Origin: JANWXD01 sp037446115 | Lineage (GTDB): Bacteria > Acidobacteriota > Terriglobia > Bryobacterales > Bryobacteraceae | NCBI GenBank assembly: GCA_037446115.1 | Contig: JBBIJF010000026.1 | Coordinates: forward strand, 1-60,783 | Direction: 5' to 3' | Length of the DNA stretch: 60,783 bases | Shown: one piece after another, positions 9,199 to 18,010 of the stretch | How positions within the stretch are numbered: the stretch's first letter is position 1 | Layout: every line of letters starts with the position of its first letter | Program-made: the position numbers and the translations under genes | The notes under the pieces: model-generated | Told to the model about the DNA's origin: nothing | The model's database searches: none | The model's input: only the letters and a program-made list of their open reading frames with translations

Positions 9199-9308
9199 GA
9201 AATTCGGTCCGAAATGCCGTCCGAAATTCTGTCAGCCTGGTATGTCCCCGTTTTTAAAATTCCGTCAGCCTGGTGTGTCCCCTTTTTAGCCTGGGTATGG
9301 CCCCATTT
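9199..9308 (+). repeat. Left REP-like repeat group
   Basis: Three parts are visible. First, a 12-bp degenerate tandem: GAAATTCGGTCC, GAAATGCCGTCC, GAAATTCTGTCA (9199-9234). Second, two copies of a unit with core GTCAGCCTGGTRTGTCCCC followed by a T-run (9224-9255 and 9256-9287). Third, a degraded copy AGCCTGGGTATGGCCCC (9288-9304). The same core occurs inverted on the other side of the transposase gene. Confidence 0.8.
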
Positions 9309-9323
9309 TGGTGCTGGGATGGC

Positions 9324-10031
9324 TCAGATGGCGAGGCGATCAGAGGGGACTGCGGAGGTGGTCAGAAACAGGCGCTGCGGTTTGCGGGGACGGCCGCGGG
9401 TCCAATGGCGTTTGAACCGGGCGGCGAGCTCCTCGACGAAGCGCGCGTCGCCGAAAGGGCGGCCGGCGTAGGTGCAGCGCACCAGCTCCTGGTGCCCGTC
9501 GCGGTCGAGGCCGTCGAGCAGCTCGGGCCATTCGGCGGCGGCACCCTCGCGGATCCACCAGTCCATGTCGAGTAACCCCAGCGGGTCGCGGCCGGTGAGA
9601 TGGGCCCGGGCGCTGGACCAGCGGTACTGTTCGGCTCTACTGACCAAGCCGGCCCGGACAGGGTTTCGCTCGACGTAGACGAGGGCGCGCCAGAGGTGGG
9701 TCGGTCCGAGGGCGCAGGCGAAGTAGCGGTTCTGCCACAGATGGCCGGTGCGGCCTGAGCGGACGTTGTAATACTGGGCGTATCGGCCGTGGGTGCGGCG
9801 CAGGAGCACGGCGAGGGAATCCTCTCGCTCTGGGACCAGGATCAGGTGCACGTGGTTGTTCATGAGGCACCAAGCGAGCACCCGGACGGCGGCGTCCTGG
9901 CGGTTCTGCTTGAGGAGTTCGAGGTAGGCGATGCGGTCCGCGTCGGAGGAGAAGGTTTCGCGGCCGTCGACCCCGCGCTGGGTGACGTGGTGGGGCGAGC
10001 CCACGGCGATGCAACGGCTTGCGCGCGGCAT
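9324..10031 (-). CDS. REP-associated tyrosine transposase (RAYT, Y1_Tnp)
   Basis: A 235-residue single-strand DNA transposase of the IS200/IS605 superfamily. The HUH metal-binding motif is H60-V-H62 (MNNHVHLILVP), and the catalytic Tyr is one of Y84-Y88 in GRYAQYYNV. GHLWQNRYFACAL and the YVERNPVRAGLV helix are typical of RAYTs. The start at 10031 (MPRASRCIAVGSPHHVTQRG) was chosen because this is the usual RAYT N-terminus; the frame is open upstream into the repeats but encodes low-complexity sequence there. It appears intact. RAYTs mobilise or maintain REP sequences, here probably the repeats flanking the gene. Confidence 0.9.
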   Translation of the reverse strand: MPRASRCIAVGSPHHVTQRGVDGRETFSSDADRIAYLELLKQNRQDAAVRVLAWCLMNNHVHLILVPEREDSLAVLLRRTHGRYAQYYNVRSGRTGHLWQNRYFACALGPTHLWRALVYVERNPVRAGLVSRAEQYRWSSARAHLTGRDPLGLLDMDWWIREGAAAEWPELLDGLDRDGHQELVRCTYAGRPFGDARFVEELAARFKRHWTRGRPRKPQRLFLTTSAVPSDRLAI

Positions 10032-10120
10032 TCTGAAATGACAGTGTCGGGACGGGCGCCGTGCTCTCAGTTCATCTGGTTGCCCCCGGGCGGCGATTTT
10101 GCGGGAGCGGGCCCAACCAG

Positions 10121-10238
10121 AAAAAGGGGACATACCAGGCTGACGGATTTTCGCTTCCGGGGAGGTCCCAGGAAAAGGTGCCATACCAGGCTGACGGAAT
10201 TTTCGAAAAATGGGGACACACCAGGCTGACGGAATTTT
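10121..10238 (-). repeat. Right REP-like repeat group (inverted)
   Basis: Three copies with core GGGGACAYACCAGGCTGAC, the reverse complement of the left units: 10121-10151, 10171-10203 (core degraded to GGTGCCATACCAGG) and 10206-10238. They are spaced by about 20 nt and then 2 nt. The last copy ends 26 nt before the start of the PH-domain gene, so it may influence that gene's promoter. Confidence 0.8.
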
Positions 10239-10264
10239 GGTAGAGTAGCGCGGTTGGAGAGGGT

Positions 10265-10723
10265 GTGGAAGAGACGACGATTCGGCCGAGCATGAAGCTA
10301 GTGCGGGCCGCCTACTGGGCGGTGTTCCTGGTGTTGTTTTTGTCGGTGCTGGCTTACGTGAATAACGAGAAGCTGGGTTCTTACAGCCCGGCGGTGCTGC
10401 TGATCCCGGCGGCGCTGCTTTTCTTTCCCATTCGCAGTCACCTGCGACTGCATTTCACGCGGCTGACGCTCAGCGAGGGCAAGCTGCGGTACGAGACGGG
10501 AATCCTCCGGCGGAGTAGCCGCAGCATCCCTCTGGCGCAGGTGCAGGACGTGCGCGTGGATCAGACGTTGCTACAGCGCCTGCTGCGCATCGGGGATGTA
10601 TCGGTGGAAACGGCGGGAGAGACAAGCCAGCTGGTGGTGAGGAATCTCGACGATCCGGACGCGGTGGCCGACTGGATTCTGGCAGCTGCGCCCCAGCGTT
10701 CCCGCAAAGAGAAATCGCAATGA
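10265..10723 (+). CDS. Membrane protein with bacterial PH domain (bPH2)
   Basis: A 152-residue protein with two membrane segments near the N-terminus (about residues 12-30 and 42-57), followed by a bacterial PH-like domain. The domain shows the typical TLSEGKLRYETGILRRSSRSIPL...VQDVRV pattern. The start is GTG 10265, preceded by GGAGAGGG, though the ATG at 10292 is possible. The stop overlaps the SDR start as ATGA, so the three genes 10265-12440 are probably one transcript. The role of this family is unknown; involvement in envelope stress or lipids is only a suggestion. Confidence 0.82.
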   Translation: MEETTIRPSMKLVRAAYWAVFLVLFLSVLAYVNNEKLGSYSPAVLLIPAALLFFPIRSHLRLHFTRLTLSEGKLRYETGILRRSSRSIPLAQVQDVRVDQTLLQRLLRIGDVSVETAGETSQLVVRNLDDPDAVADWILAAAPQRSRKEKSQ

Positions 10724-11478
10724 GCGGACCGAGGCTGGACAACCGGGTGGCGCTGATCACGGGAGCGAGCCGGGGTTTGGGGAAGGCGATGGCCTTGGCT
10801 CTGGGAGGCGCCGGCGCGCGGCTGGCGCTGGTGGCCCGCGACCTGGAGCTGCTGCGCCGGACTGGGGAGGAAGCCCGCCGGCTCGGGGCGGAAGCGGAAG
10901 TTTTCTGCGCCGACGTCACCGATGAAGAGCAGGTGCGCCGGCTGGAACGAGACGTGATCGCGCGCTTCGGCACGCTGCACATTCTGATCAACAACGCGGG
11001 CATCAACGTGCGCAAGCCGATCACCGAGTTTACGCTCGAGGAGTGGCGGAAGGTCGTGGACACCAATCTGACGGCGGCCTTCCTGCTGTGCCGGGCTTTC
11101 ATACCGCACATGAAGGGGCACGGCTACGGGCGTATCCTGAACATGACTTCGATCATGAGTCATGTTTCGATTCCGGGGCGCACGGCCTATTCGGCCAGCA
11201 AGGCGGGCTTGCTCGGCTTTACGCGAGCGCTGGCTCTGGAACTGGCTCCGGAAGGGATCACGGTGAACGGGATCAGCCCCGGACCGTTCGCCACCGAGAT
11301 GAACACCCAGCTAATGCAGAACCCCGAATTGAACCAGCAGTTTATCTCGCGCATCCCGCTCGGGCGGTGGGGCCGGGTGGAAGAGGTGGGGCAGCTTGCG
11401 CTCTATCTGTGTTCGGAGGAAGCGGGGTTTATCACGGGGACGGACATTTTGATTGACGGAGGCTGGTGCGCGCAATGA
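10720..11478 (+). CDS. SDR family NAD(P)-dependent oxidoreductase
   Basis: A 252-residue classical short-chain dehydrogenase. The cofactor motif is TGASRGLG (14-21), followed by NNAG (91-94), the catalytic Ser near S144, and Y157-x3-K161 (AYSASK). The C-terminus FITGTDILIDGGW is typical of FabG/gluconate 5-dehydrogenase-like members. It overlaps both neighbours by 4 nt (ATGA), which implies translational coupling. Because the next gene encodes a sugar-binding lipoprotein, the substrate may be a sugar or sugar acid (inference). FabG is an alternative, but no fatty-acid genes are nearby. Confidence 0.88.
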   Translation: MSGPRLDNRVALITGASRGLGKAMALALGGAGARLALVARDLELLRRTGEEARRLGAEAEVFCADVTDEEQVRRLERDVIARFGTLHILINNAGINVRKPITEFTLEEWRKVVDTNLTAAFLLCRAFIPHMKGHGYGRILNMTSIMSHVSIPGRTAYSASKAGLLGFTRALALELAPEGITVNGISPGPFATEMNTQLMQNPELNQQFISRIPLGRWGRVEEVGQLALYLCSEEAGFITGTDILIDGGWCAQ

Positions 11479-12440
11479 AGAAGGTGCTGCCGGCGCTGCT
11501 GCTGGTGCTGGGGCTGGGGACCTGCGGGTGCGGCGGCAGCCGCAAGAAGGTCATCGCGGTGATCCCCAAGGGCACCTCGCATCTGTTCTGGCTGTCGGTG
11601 CAGGCGGGTGCGGTGGCGGCCGGGCAGGATCTGGGCGTCGAGGTGCTGTGGAACGGCCCGGCAACGGAGACCGAGTACAGCCGGCAGATCCAGATTGTGG
11701 ATTCGATGATCGCGCGGCGGGTGGACGGCATCGCTCTGGCGGCGGCCGAACGCAAGGCTCTGGTGGGCGTCGTAGATCGGGCCATGAAAGCGGGCATCCC
11801 TGTGACGATCTTTGACTCGGGGCTGGACTCGGACAATTACACGACGTTTGTGGCCACGGACAATTACGAGGCGGGACGCCTGGCAGCGCGGACACTGGCG
11901 CGGCTGGTCGGGGGGAAGGGCAACGTGGCGGTGGTGATGCATGCGCCGGGGAGCTTCTCGACGATGGAGCGCGAGCGCGGCTTTGACGAGGCCATGGCGC
12001 AGGAGTTTCCCGGGATCCGGGTGGTGGCCCGGCAGTTCGGCCTTTCCGACCGCGCCAAGGCGGTGGCGGCGAGCGAGAACATCCTGACGGCCCACCCCGA
12101 CCTGGACGGCCTGTTTGCCTCGACCGAGCCGAGTTCGACGGGGGCGGCCCTGGCGCTGCGCGCACGCAACCTGGCCGGGAAAATCAAGTTCGTGGCTTTT
12201 GACTCGAGCGAAAGCATGATTGCGGATCTCAAAGCGGGCGTGATTGACGCCATGGTGGTGCAGGATCCGTTTCGAATGGGCTACGAAGCGGTGCGGACGC
12301 TGGTGGAAAAAATCCAGGGGGGCTCGCCGCCCAAGCGCATGGATTTGCACGCCACGGTGGTTTCTCGTGAAAACCTTCAAGATCCGGACATCCAGCGACT
12401 TATCTCGCCAAATCTCAGCAAATACCTGAAGCTGCGCTGA
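11475..12440 (+). CDS. Sugar ABC transporter substrate-binding lipoprotein (RbsB-like)
   Basis: A 321-residue periplasmic binding protein of the ribose/LacI type (Peripla_BP_4). The signal peptide with lipobox ends LGLGTC, so it is probably a lipoprotein. Fold landmarks include VIAVIPKGTSHLFWLSVQAG, DGIALAAAERKAL, IPVTIFDSGLDS and FVATDNYEAG. The start at 11475 overlaps the SDR stop. No permease or ATPase gene follows; the next gene is a sigma factor beyond a terminator-like hairpin. It must therefore work with a transporter encoded elsewhere, or act as a sensor. Confidence 0.88.
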   Translation: MKKVLPALLLVLGLGTCGCGGSRKKVIAVIPKGTSHLFWLSVQAGAVAAGQDLGVEVLWNGPATETEYSRQIQIVDSMIARRVDGIALAAAERKALVGVVDRAMKAGIPVTIFDSGLDSDNYTTFVATDNYEAGRLAARTLARLVGGKGNVAVVMHAPGSFSTMERERGFDEAMAQEFPGIRVVARQFGLSDRAKAVAASENILTAHPDLDGLFASTEPSSTGAALALRARNLAGKIKFVAFDSSESMIADLKAGVIDAMVVQDPFRMGYEAVRTLVEKIQGGSPPKRMDLHATVVSRENLQDPDIQRLISPNLSKYLKLR

Positions 12441-12452
12441 CGCCTGCCCTCC

Positions 12453-12479
12453 ATCGCACTTGATGCGCGGTTGTTTTTG
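12453..12479 (+). terminator. Terminator-like hairpin, one of two near-identical copies
   Basis: The stretch contains a CGCA-CTTGA-TGCG stem-loop followed within 4 nt by TTGTTTTTG. It begins 13 nt after the stop of the binding-protein gene. The same sequence, minus 2 nt, occurs at 19706-19730. The 4-bp stem is short, so termination strength is uncertain. Confidence 0.45.
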
Positions 12480-12526
12480 CTTGTCACCCAAAACGGGCGG
12501 CTGCGGGTACTCTATGCTGAGAGCCC

Positions 12527-13090
12527 ATGACAGAGGGTCAGGCGGGGAGGTTGATCAGTGAGCTGTTCGAGGCCTCCTATCGTGCGCTCGTGCATTATGC
12601 ACTATGGGCGACAGGGTCGCTCGAGGTGGCGGAGGATCTTGTCCAAAACTCGTTCATGGACTTATACGCCGCGCTGCGCCAAGGCAAACGCGTGCGCGAC
12701 CCCCGCAGTTGGATGCTTTGTGTCCTCCGCCGGGCGATCCTCAAGCACCAGCGCGCACAAAGGAGACACCCGGAAACCGTCGCACCGCCGACTGACTTCG
12801 ACGCTTTCCCGGATATCACCGGCGGGACGGGGGAAACGCTGGCGGAGCTGGACGCATTCCGGTCTCTCCTGTCGGCCTTGACGCCTCGAGAACAGGAGGT
12901 GTTGCTGTTAAGGCTCCAACCGCTCCGCTACCAAGAAATCGCTCGCCAGTTGGGCATCAGTCCTAACTCCGTGAAGACCCTGCTGGCCAGGGCCCTTCGA
13001 AAGCTCAGAGCTGCTCGCAGGGCAGGAGGGCTTCTCCGAGTTGCCGCAAGCTATGAAGAAGAGGACGGCTTACGAAAGACACTGCAGTGA
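12527..13090 (+). CDS. ECF-type RNA polymerase sigma factor
   Basis: A 187-residue sigma-70 family protein with region 2 (LFEASYRALVHYALWATGSL...AEDLVQNSFMDLY) and region 4 with a helix-turn-helix (LTPREQEVLLLRLQ...YQEIARQLGISPNSVKTLLARALRKLR). The two are joined by a short linker, as in ECF factors. It probably directs transcription of the linked receptor and hydrolase genes. The anti-sigma gene starts 38 nt inside its 3' end, so the pair is co-translated. No clear ECF promoter (GGAAC...) was found just upstream, so autoregulation is not supported by sequence. Confidence 0.9.
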   Translation: MTEGQAGRLISELFEASYRALVHYALWATGSLEVAEDLVQNSFMDLYAALRQGKRVRDPRSWMLCVLRRAILKHQRAQRRHPETVAPPTDFDAFPDITGGTGETLAELDAFRSLLSALTPREQEVLLLRLQPLRYQEIARQLGISPNSVKTLLARALRKLRAARRAGGLLRVAASYEEEDGLRKTLQ

Positions 13091-14474
13091 CGAGGTGCTC
13101 CTGGCATACCTCGACAGCGAACTATCTCGCCGGGAGCGGGCCGCGGTTGGCGCTCACTTAGACGTCTGCTGGCAATGTCGGGTACGGAAGGAAGATCTGG
13201 AAGAGGAGATCGGGGTTCTGACAAAACGCCTTGGGGACCTCGGGCTGCCACCACCGGCGCGGGTGGCCGAAGCCGAATTTCGTCTCCTGCAGTATCAAAG
13301 GGCCTTCGAGCGGAATCTCGCCATGGAACGGAGTTCGGCGATATGGCGGGAAAAATTGCCGGTAAGAGTGGTGGCGCTGGCGATTTGCCTAGTGTTGTGC
13401 CTGAGCGGGGTTGCGGGTTGGTATTACGCTCGAGAATTCCGCAGCCTGCCGAGCCGCGGGCGTGAGATTCGGCGTGCGATTCCCCGGCAGGCGCCGCCCG
13501 CCATCGAGGATTTCGAGGCTGCCCCGCAGAGGCCGCGAGCCGTACCCACCGCAGTGCCTCCGGCTGGAGTGCCCACCGATACGGAACTTCGCGTCAAGGA
13601 AGCGGCCGCGCTGTACGCGATTCATCAAGTCCGCGCTTGTCTTGGAGAACCGATCGAAGTGAAACGGACTCCTGGTGGCCGGCTGCTCGTTTTGGGAATC
13701 GTGCAGGAGGAGCAGCGTAAGCGCCAGTTGCTGGCCGCGCTGAGTGAAATCGGCGGTGCGCCGTGGCTACGGGTGGAAATCAGAACCGTGCATGAAGCAG
13801 CGGAGGAGGAGCCGGCGGGAGAGGCGCCCACCGCCGGACCTCCGCTTGTCATTTCTCAGGGCGAAGATCTGTATTTTCGGGAAGCATTGGAGCGCTACTT
13901 TGCGGACCAGGAAGGTGCGGGAGGACCCACCAGCAGGCTTAATGAGTTCGTTAGTTCGGCAGTCTCTTTCAGTGACGCCCTGTTGTCGGAAGGGTGGGCT
14001 CTGCGCAAGCTGGCGGAGCATTTTCCTTCGGACGTTCTTGCGGCCCTACCGCCCGAATCGCGTCGCCTCGTGGAGGTCATGGTACGCGACCACTTGAGGG
14101 CACTCGAGACCCGGGCTCGAGAGGCTGGAGCGGAGCTGGGTCCCGCGCTGAGCGCGATTGCGCGAGACCGACAAGAAAGGGACGTGGAATGGACGTCCCC
14201 GGGGTACGGTTCCTGGCAGGAGAGAGCTTTTGAGATCTTTCGCACGGTCGAGCAGGTGCGAAGCCACGTTGTGGGCCTGTTCGCCGGAGCAGGCTTACCG
14301 GTTCACGACAGCGGAGGAATGCTCCGGACCAAGCCGCCGGAACTGACGGTGCGGGATCTGCGATCCGCTCTGGCGGTGTTAGGGCCACTGGTGCGATCGA
14401 CCGAGGCTGGAATCGCCGGGGATTTTTCGGCGCCGCCCGCGGTGGCGGCCCAAACGATTCTCAGGGAGCACTGA
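13053..14474 (+). CDS. Transmembrane anti-sigma factor with large periplasmic domain
   Basis: A 473-residue protein. The N-terminal zinc-finger anti-sigma domain holds H35-x3-C39-x2-C42 (AHLDVCWQC), preceded by H10/C11. One membrane helix lies at about residues 103-123 (LPVRVVALAICLVLCLSGVAG). About 350 periplasmic residues follow. A segment around IEVKRTPGGRLLVLGIV...LRVEIRTVHEA has the beta-alpha-beta look of BON/secretin-N domains. Most anti-sigma factors of this kind are much shorter, so the periplasmic part is the unusual feature and a candidate sensor. The start ATG 13053 lies inside the sigma gene; a longer in-frame start adds only four residues. Confidence 0.8.
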   Translation: MKKRTAYERHCSDEVLLAYLDSELSRRERAAVGAHLDVCWQCRVRKEDLEEEIGVLTKRLGDLGLPPPARVAEAEFRLLQYQRAFERNLAMERSSAIWREKLPVRVVALAICLVLCLSGVAGWYYAREFRSLPSRGREIRRAIPRQAPPAIEDFEAAPQRPRAVPTAVPPAGVPTDTELRVKEAAALYAIHQVRACLGEPIEVKRTPGGRLLVLGIVQEEQRKRQLLAALSEIGGAPWLRVEIRTVHEAAEEEPAGEAPTAGPPLVISQGEDLYFREALERYFADQEGAGGPTSRLNEFVSSAVSFSDALLSEGWALRKLAEHFPSDVLAALPPESRRLVEVMVRDHLRALETRAREAGAELGPALSAIARDRQERDVEWTSPGYGSWQERAFEIFRTVEQVRSHVVGLFAGAGLPVHDSGGMLRTKPPELTVRDLRSALAVLGPLVRSTEAGIAGDFSAPPAVAAQTILREH

Positions 14475-14494
14475 GCGTGTCATTGGAGGCGCGT

Positions 14495-17400
14495 ATGTCG
14501 AGCAAATGGGCAATGTCAGTCGTAGTCGTCCTGGGCATCTGGGCACCGTTGGCTGTGGCTCAAAGGGCCCAGATCACTGGTCACATCCTCGATCCCAGCG
14601 GAGCCGTGATTCCCGAGGCCGAGGTGAGCCTGAGGAATGTCGATACAGGGACGCGATACCCGGCGCGTTCGAACGAGGCCGGGGTATACCGCATTCCTTT
14701 TCTAGCACCCGGCAAGTATGAGATCACGGTTCAAAAGACAGGCTTTCGGCCCGCCACCCGCACCGGAATTGTTCTGGAGGCGGGTCAGGTTCTTCGCCTC
14801 GACTTTGAGCTCAATGTAGCACCGGCGGCGGAAATCATCGAGGTTTCCGCAGCTCCCATGGCGCTGGCTACCGATACTGCCTCGGCCGGCATGCTGTTTG
14901 AGGGCAAGACGATAGCGGAAGTGCCGCTGGTGGGCGGAGGACTTTACGGGATTATGCGTTTGCTTGCGATGCCGACGGTGCGCGCTCTGACCAGCGTCAT
15001 CGATCCCACAACGGCCCAGGCCGGAGTTCAGATGTCCGTGGCGGGAAGTAAGGACCAGCGGATCGAGCTGACCGTAGACGAAATGCCCCAAATGTTCGGA
15101 GCCTTCCCCGCCAAAAGCGTGCCGTCCGAGTCGGTGGCAGAGTTGCGTGTCGAGATCTTCCCGGTGGATGCCAGTATCGGCCATACATCCGGCGGGGTGG
15201 CGAACGCGACTTTGCGTTCGGGAACGAACCAGTTACACGGGCGGCTGTGGGAATATCACAACAACCGGGTCATGACGGCGATGAACTACTTCGCCAAGCA
15301 GTGGCTGAACGATCCGGCAACCGGTCCGGTGACTCCTGAGAAGAGGGCCCGGGCGCAGAGCAGCAACATCTGGAACCGCTACGGTGTGACGGCGGGCGGA
15401 CCTGTGATTCTGCCGGGAGTTTATCAGGGGCGGAACCGCACGTTTTGGGCTTTCACGTGGGAAGGATTTCGACGGGTGCAGACCGGGGGCCAGCTGTTGA
15501 CGGTTCCTTCCCAGGAGCAGCGAGGGGGTGATTTTTCCGGACTGCTGCGACTCGGGCCGCAGTACCAAATCTACGATCCTGCAACGGCACGGGTGGCTGC
15601 CGGGGGCAGAGTCGCCCGCGACCCGTTTCCCGGTAATGTGCTGCCTCGCATCCGTCTCAACCGGATTGCGCAACGTATTCAGGATCACTGGCCCCTGCCG
15701 AACACGGCGGGCACGGCGGACGGGCGCGCGAACTATTTCAGTCCTAACCCTTTTTGGACTCGGGCAGACAGTTACAATGCCAAGCTCGATCATCATGTGT
15801 CGGAAAGGCATCGTTTGTCAGTGAGCCTTTTTTACTGGGGCCAGTTTTTCACGGAACCCGCCGAGCAGTATTTCTACCACCACAGCAATGCAACCGGGCG
15901 AGGTACCGATGACACAGTAAAACGAGGCTCGGTGGACTACGTATACGTGGCCAACCCACAGACGGTGCTGAATTTCAGAGGCGGGCGCAGCTATATGCTG
16001 CGCCGTACATTGCCAAGGAGTCAGGGTTTTGACCTGACGGAGCTAGGCTTCCCGGCTACGTTAGCCAGCTTAGCGGGATCTGACGGGGCGCACTTCCCGC
16101 AGGTGGTGGCGGACAGTTACGCCACTCTTGGATCCATTAGCCGTTCTCATGCGGCGCACGATATCGCCCTGGGAGCGTTCAACCTCAGCCGTACCGCGGG
16201 CAGGCACGCTGTTCGGGCGGGAGCCGACCTGCGGGCCATCCGCTGGAATGCGTTTTCCCGGGGCAATGCGTCGCCGCGCCTTGAATTCAGTTCGACTTAC
16301 ACCCGCGGGCCTTTGGACAACTCGCCTGCGGCGCCCATCGGACAGGGCTTGGCGAGTTTTCTATTAGGCCTTCCGACGGGCGGAGGGCTGGACCGTAACG
16401 CAGCACGCTCCGAGCAGTCCACGTACTATGGTTTCTACGTGCAAGACGATTGGCGAATCACGCCGCGGCTGACGTTGAATCTGGGTCTACGATATGAGTA
16501 CGAGGGTCCAACTACGGAAAGATACAATCGCTCGGTGCGGCGATTTGTGGACAACGTCCCAAACCCGATTGAGGCAGTTGCGAAGGCCAACTACGCCGCA
16601 GCGCCGATTCCAGAGATCCCACCTGAGAGCTTCCGAGTCTGGGGAGGTCTGAGCTTTGCCGGAGTCGGAGGTGAGCCGCGGACGCTGTGGCGCGCGGACC
16701 GGAACAACTGGGGTCCGCGGCTGGGCCTGGCATACTCGCTGAATGCCAAGACAGTGCTGCGAGGGGGCTACGTCGTCATGTTTGACCAGCTGGGCGTCAA
16801 TCGCCGCAGTGTCATCCAAACGGGATTCTCGCAGCGTACGCTGATTGTTCCGAGTTTGGATAACGGGCTCACGTTCCGAGCGAATCTGGAAGAGCTTTTT
16901 CCCGACGGAATTCAGCAGCCGCCGGGAGCAAGTCTGGGGATGCGGACATTCTTGGGCCGCGGTATCAGCTATTTTGACCCTGAGCCGCAAGCGCCTCGCA
17001 TGGAGCGTTGGATGGTGAGTATCCAGCGAGAGCTGCCGGGACAAGTCGCCGTGGAGTTGGCTTATATGGGTAACCGGGGAAGCAGCCTGGAGGTGACCCG
17101 AGACATCAACCCCACGCCGCGGGAATACCTGAGCACGTCGCCGTTTCGGGACCAGAGGGTGATTGATTTTCTGACCGCGCAAGTACGTAATCCTTTCTTT
17201 GGGATCCCGGACTTCGCCGGCACGGCGCTGGCGGGCCGCACGGTGCAGCGCATGCAGCTGCTGCGGCCTTATCCCCATTTTGGCGGCGCGGTCTCAGCCA
17301 GGAGGCCCTTGGGATCATCGGCCTACCATTCTTTACAACTCAGGTCCCGGCGCCGCTTTGCGAGTGGCTGGAGCTATCAGGCGGCTTATACGTGGTCGAA

Positions 17401-18010
17401 GTTGATCGAGGCGGATTCATTTCTCAATCCTACGGACCCGGCGCCTCACCGGGTCATCTCGAGTCTCGACCGGCCCCACCGGGTGGCAGTGGCCGGAATC
17501 TGGGAGCTGCCCTTTGGCCGAGGGAAAAAGTTCGGTGCAGGCTGGCGAGGGCTGCCGCAGGGGCTTCTGGGAGGCTGGCAGGTTCAGGGCATGTACAATG
17601 CGCAGAGCGGCGAAGCCCTCAGCTGGGGTAACGTGCTCTTTTTGGGCAACATCAAAGAGATTCGGCTGCCGTCGGCGCAGCGGAGCTTGAGCCGCTGGTT
17701 CAACACCGCAGCGGGTTTCGAAAGAGATGCGCGGCGGCAGCTCGCCTTCAACATCCGAACATTTCCGCTCCGTTTGGCGGGCGTGCGCGCTCCGGGTGTC
17801 CACGCTTTGGATCTCTCACTGGTAAAGCAGGTGAAGGTGCGCGAGCGGGTGCGGTTGGAAATTCGCGGGGATCTGTACAACGCTTTGAACCACATCGATC
17901 CTGCCACACCTGACACCTCTCCGACGAGTTCGCTGTTTGGACAGATCACCGCCTCAAAGAGCGGAGCATCGCCCCGCTGGGTATGGGTGGCCGCCAAGCT
18001 GTCGTTTTGA
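14495..18010 (+). CDS. TonB-dependent receptor, Oar-like (sigma-linked)
   Basis: A 1171-residue outer-membrane receptor. It has a signal peptide (VVVVLGIWAPLAVA), then a carboxypeptidase-regulatory Ig-like domain (ITGHILDPSGAVIPEAEVSL...GVYRIPFLAPGKYEI), a plug, and a large beta-barrel with repeated strands (LTLNLGLRYEYEGP, AYTWSKLIEAD) ending in Phe (WVWVAAKLSF). The ATG at 14495 is set by a Shine-Dalgarno (TTGGAGG) 6-7 nt upstream. No N-terminal STN signalling domain was seen, unlike FecA-type receptors. It directly follows the sigma/anti-sigma pair and overlaps the zinc-hydrolase gene. The ligand is unknown. Confidence 0.88.
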   Translation: MSSKWAMSVVVVLGIWAPLAVAQRAQITGHILDPSGAVIPEAEVSLRNVDTGTRYPARSNEAGVYRIPFLAPGKYEITVQKTGFRPATRTGIVLEAGQVLRLDFELNVAPAAEIIEVSAAPMALATDTASAGMLFEGKTIAEVPLVGGGLYGIMRLLAMPTVRALTSVIDPTTAQAGVQMSVAGSKDQRIELTVDEMPQMFGAFPAKSVPSESVAELRVEIFPVDASIGHTSGGVANATLRSGTNQLHGRLWEYHNNRVMTAMNYFAKQWLNDPATGPVTPEKRARAQSSNIWNRYGVTAGGPVILPGVYQGRNRTFWAFTWEGFRRVQTGGQLLTVPSQEQRGGDFSGLLRLGPQYQIYDPATARVAAGGRVARDPFPGNVLPRIRLNRIAQRIQDHWPLPNTAGTADGRANYFSPNPFWTRADSYNAKLDHHVSERHRLSVSLFYWGQFFTEPAEQYFYHHSNATGRGTDDTVKRGSVDYVYVANPQTVLNFRGGRSYMLRRTLPRSQGFDLTELGFPATLASLAGSDGAHFPQVVADSYATLGSISRSHAAHDIALGAFNLSRTAGRHAVRAGADLRAIRWNAFSRGNASPRLEFSSTYTRGPLDNSPAAPIGQGLASFLLGLPTGGGLDRNAARSEQSTYYGFYVQDDWRITPRLTLNLGLRYEYEGPTTERYNRSVRRFVDNVPNPIEAVAKANYAAAPIPEIPPESFRVWGGLSFAGVGGEPRTLWRADRNNWGPRLGLAYSLNAKTVLRGGYVVMFDQLGVNRRSVIQTGFSQRTLIVPSLDNGLTFRANLEELFPDGIQQPPGASLGMRTFLGRGISYFDPEPQAPRMERWMVSIQRELPGQVAVELAYMGNRGSSLEVTRDINPTPREYLSTSPFRDQRVIDFLTAQVRNPFFGIPDFAGTALAGRTVQRMQLLRPYPHFGGAVSARRPLGSSAYHSLQLRSRRRFASGWSYQAAYTWSKLIEADSFLNPTDPAPHRVISSLDRPHRVAVAGIWELPFGRGKKFGAGWRGLPQGLLGGWQVQGMYNAQSGEALSWGNVLFLGNIKEIRLPSAQRSLSRWFNTAAGFERDARRQLAFNIRTFPLRLAGVRAPGVHALDLSLVKQVKVRERVRLEIRGDLYNALNHIDPATPDTSPTSSLFGQITASKSGASPRWVWVAAKLSF

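Larger units (their letters stand above)
9199..10238. mobile_element. RAYT transposase with flanking inverted REP-like repeats
   Basis: This unit has a single IS200-type transposase gene (9324-10031, minus) between two groups of REP-like repeats. The left group (9199-9308) reads forward and the right group (10121-10238) is inverted. The arrangement matches a REP/RAYT unit (REPtron) more than a classical insertion sequence: there are no terminal inverted repeats with target duplications and no accessory gene. Ends are set at the outermost recognisable repeat units and are approximate. Confidence 0.65.

Noticed and set aside
9199..9308. Possible CRISPR array
   Set aside because: Repeats are short, degenerate and nearly adjacent, with no unique spacers and no cas genes; they fit REP-type repeats of the RAYT.
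14477..18010. FecI/FecR/FecA-type siderophore signalling
   Set aside because: The anti-sigma lacks FecR features and the receptor has a carboxypeptidase-regulatory domain, not an STN domain.
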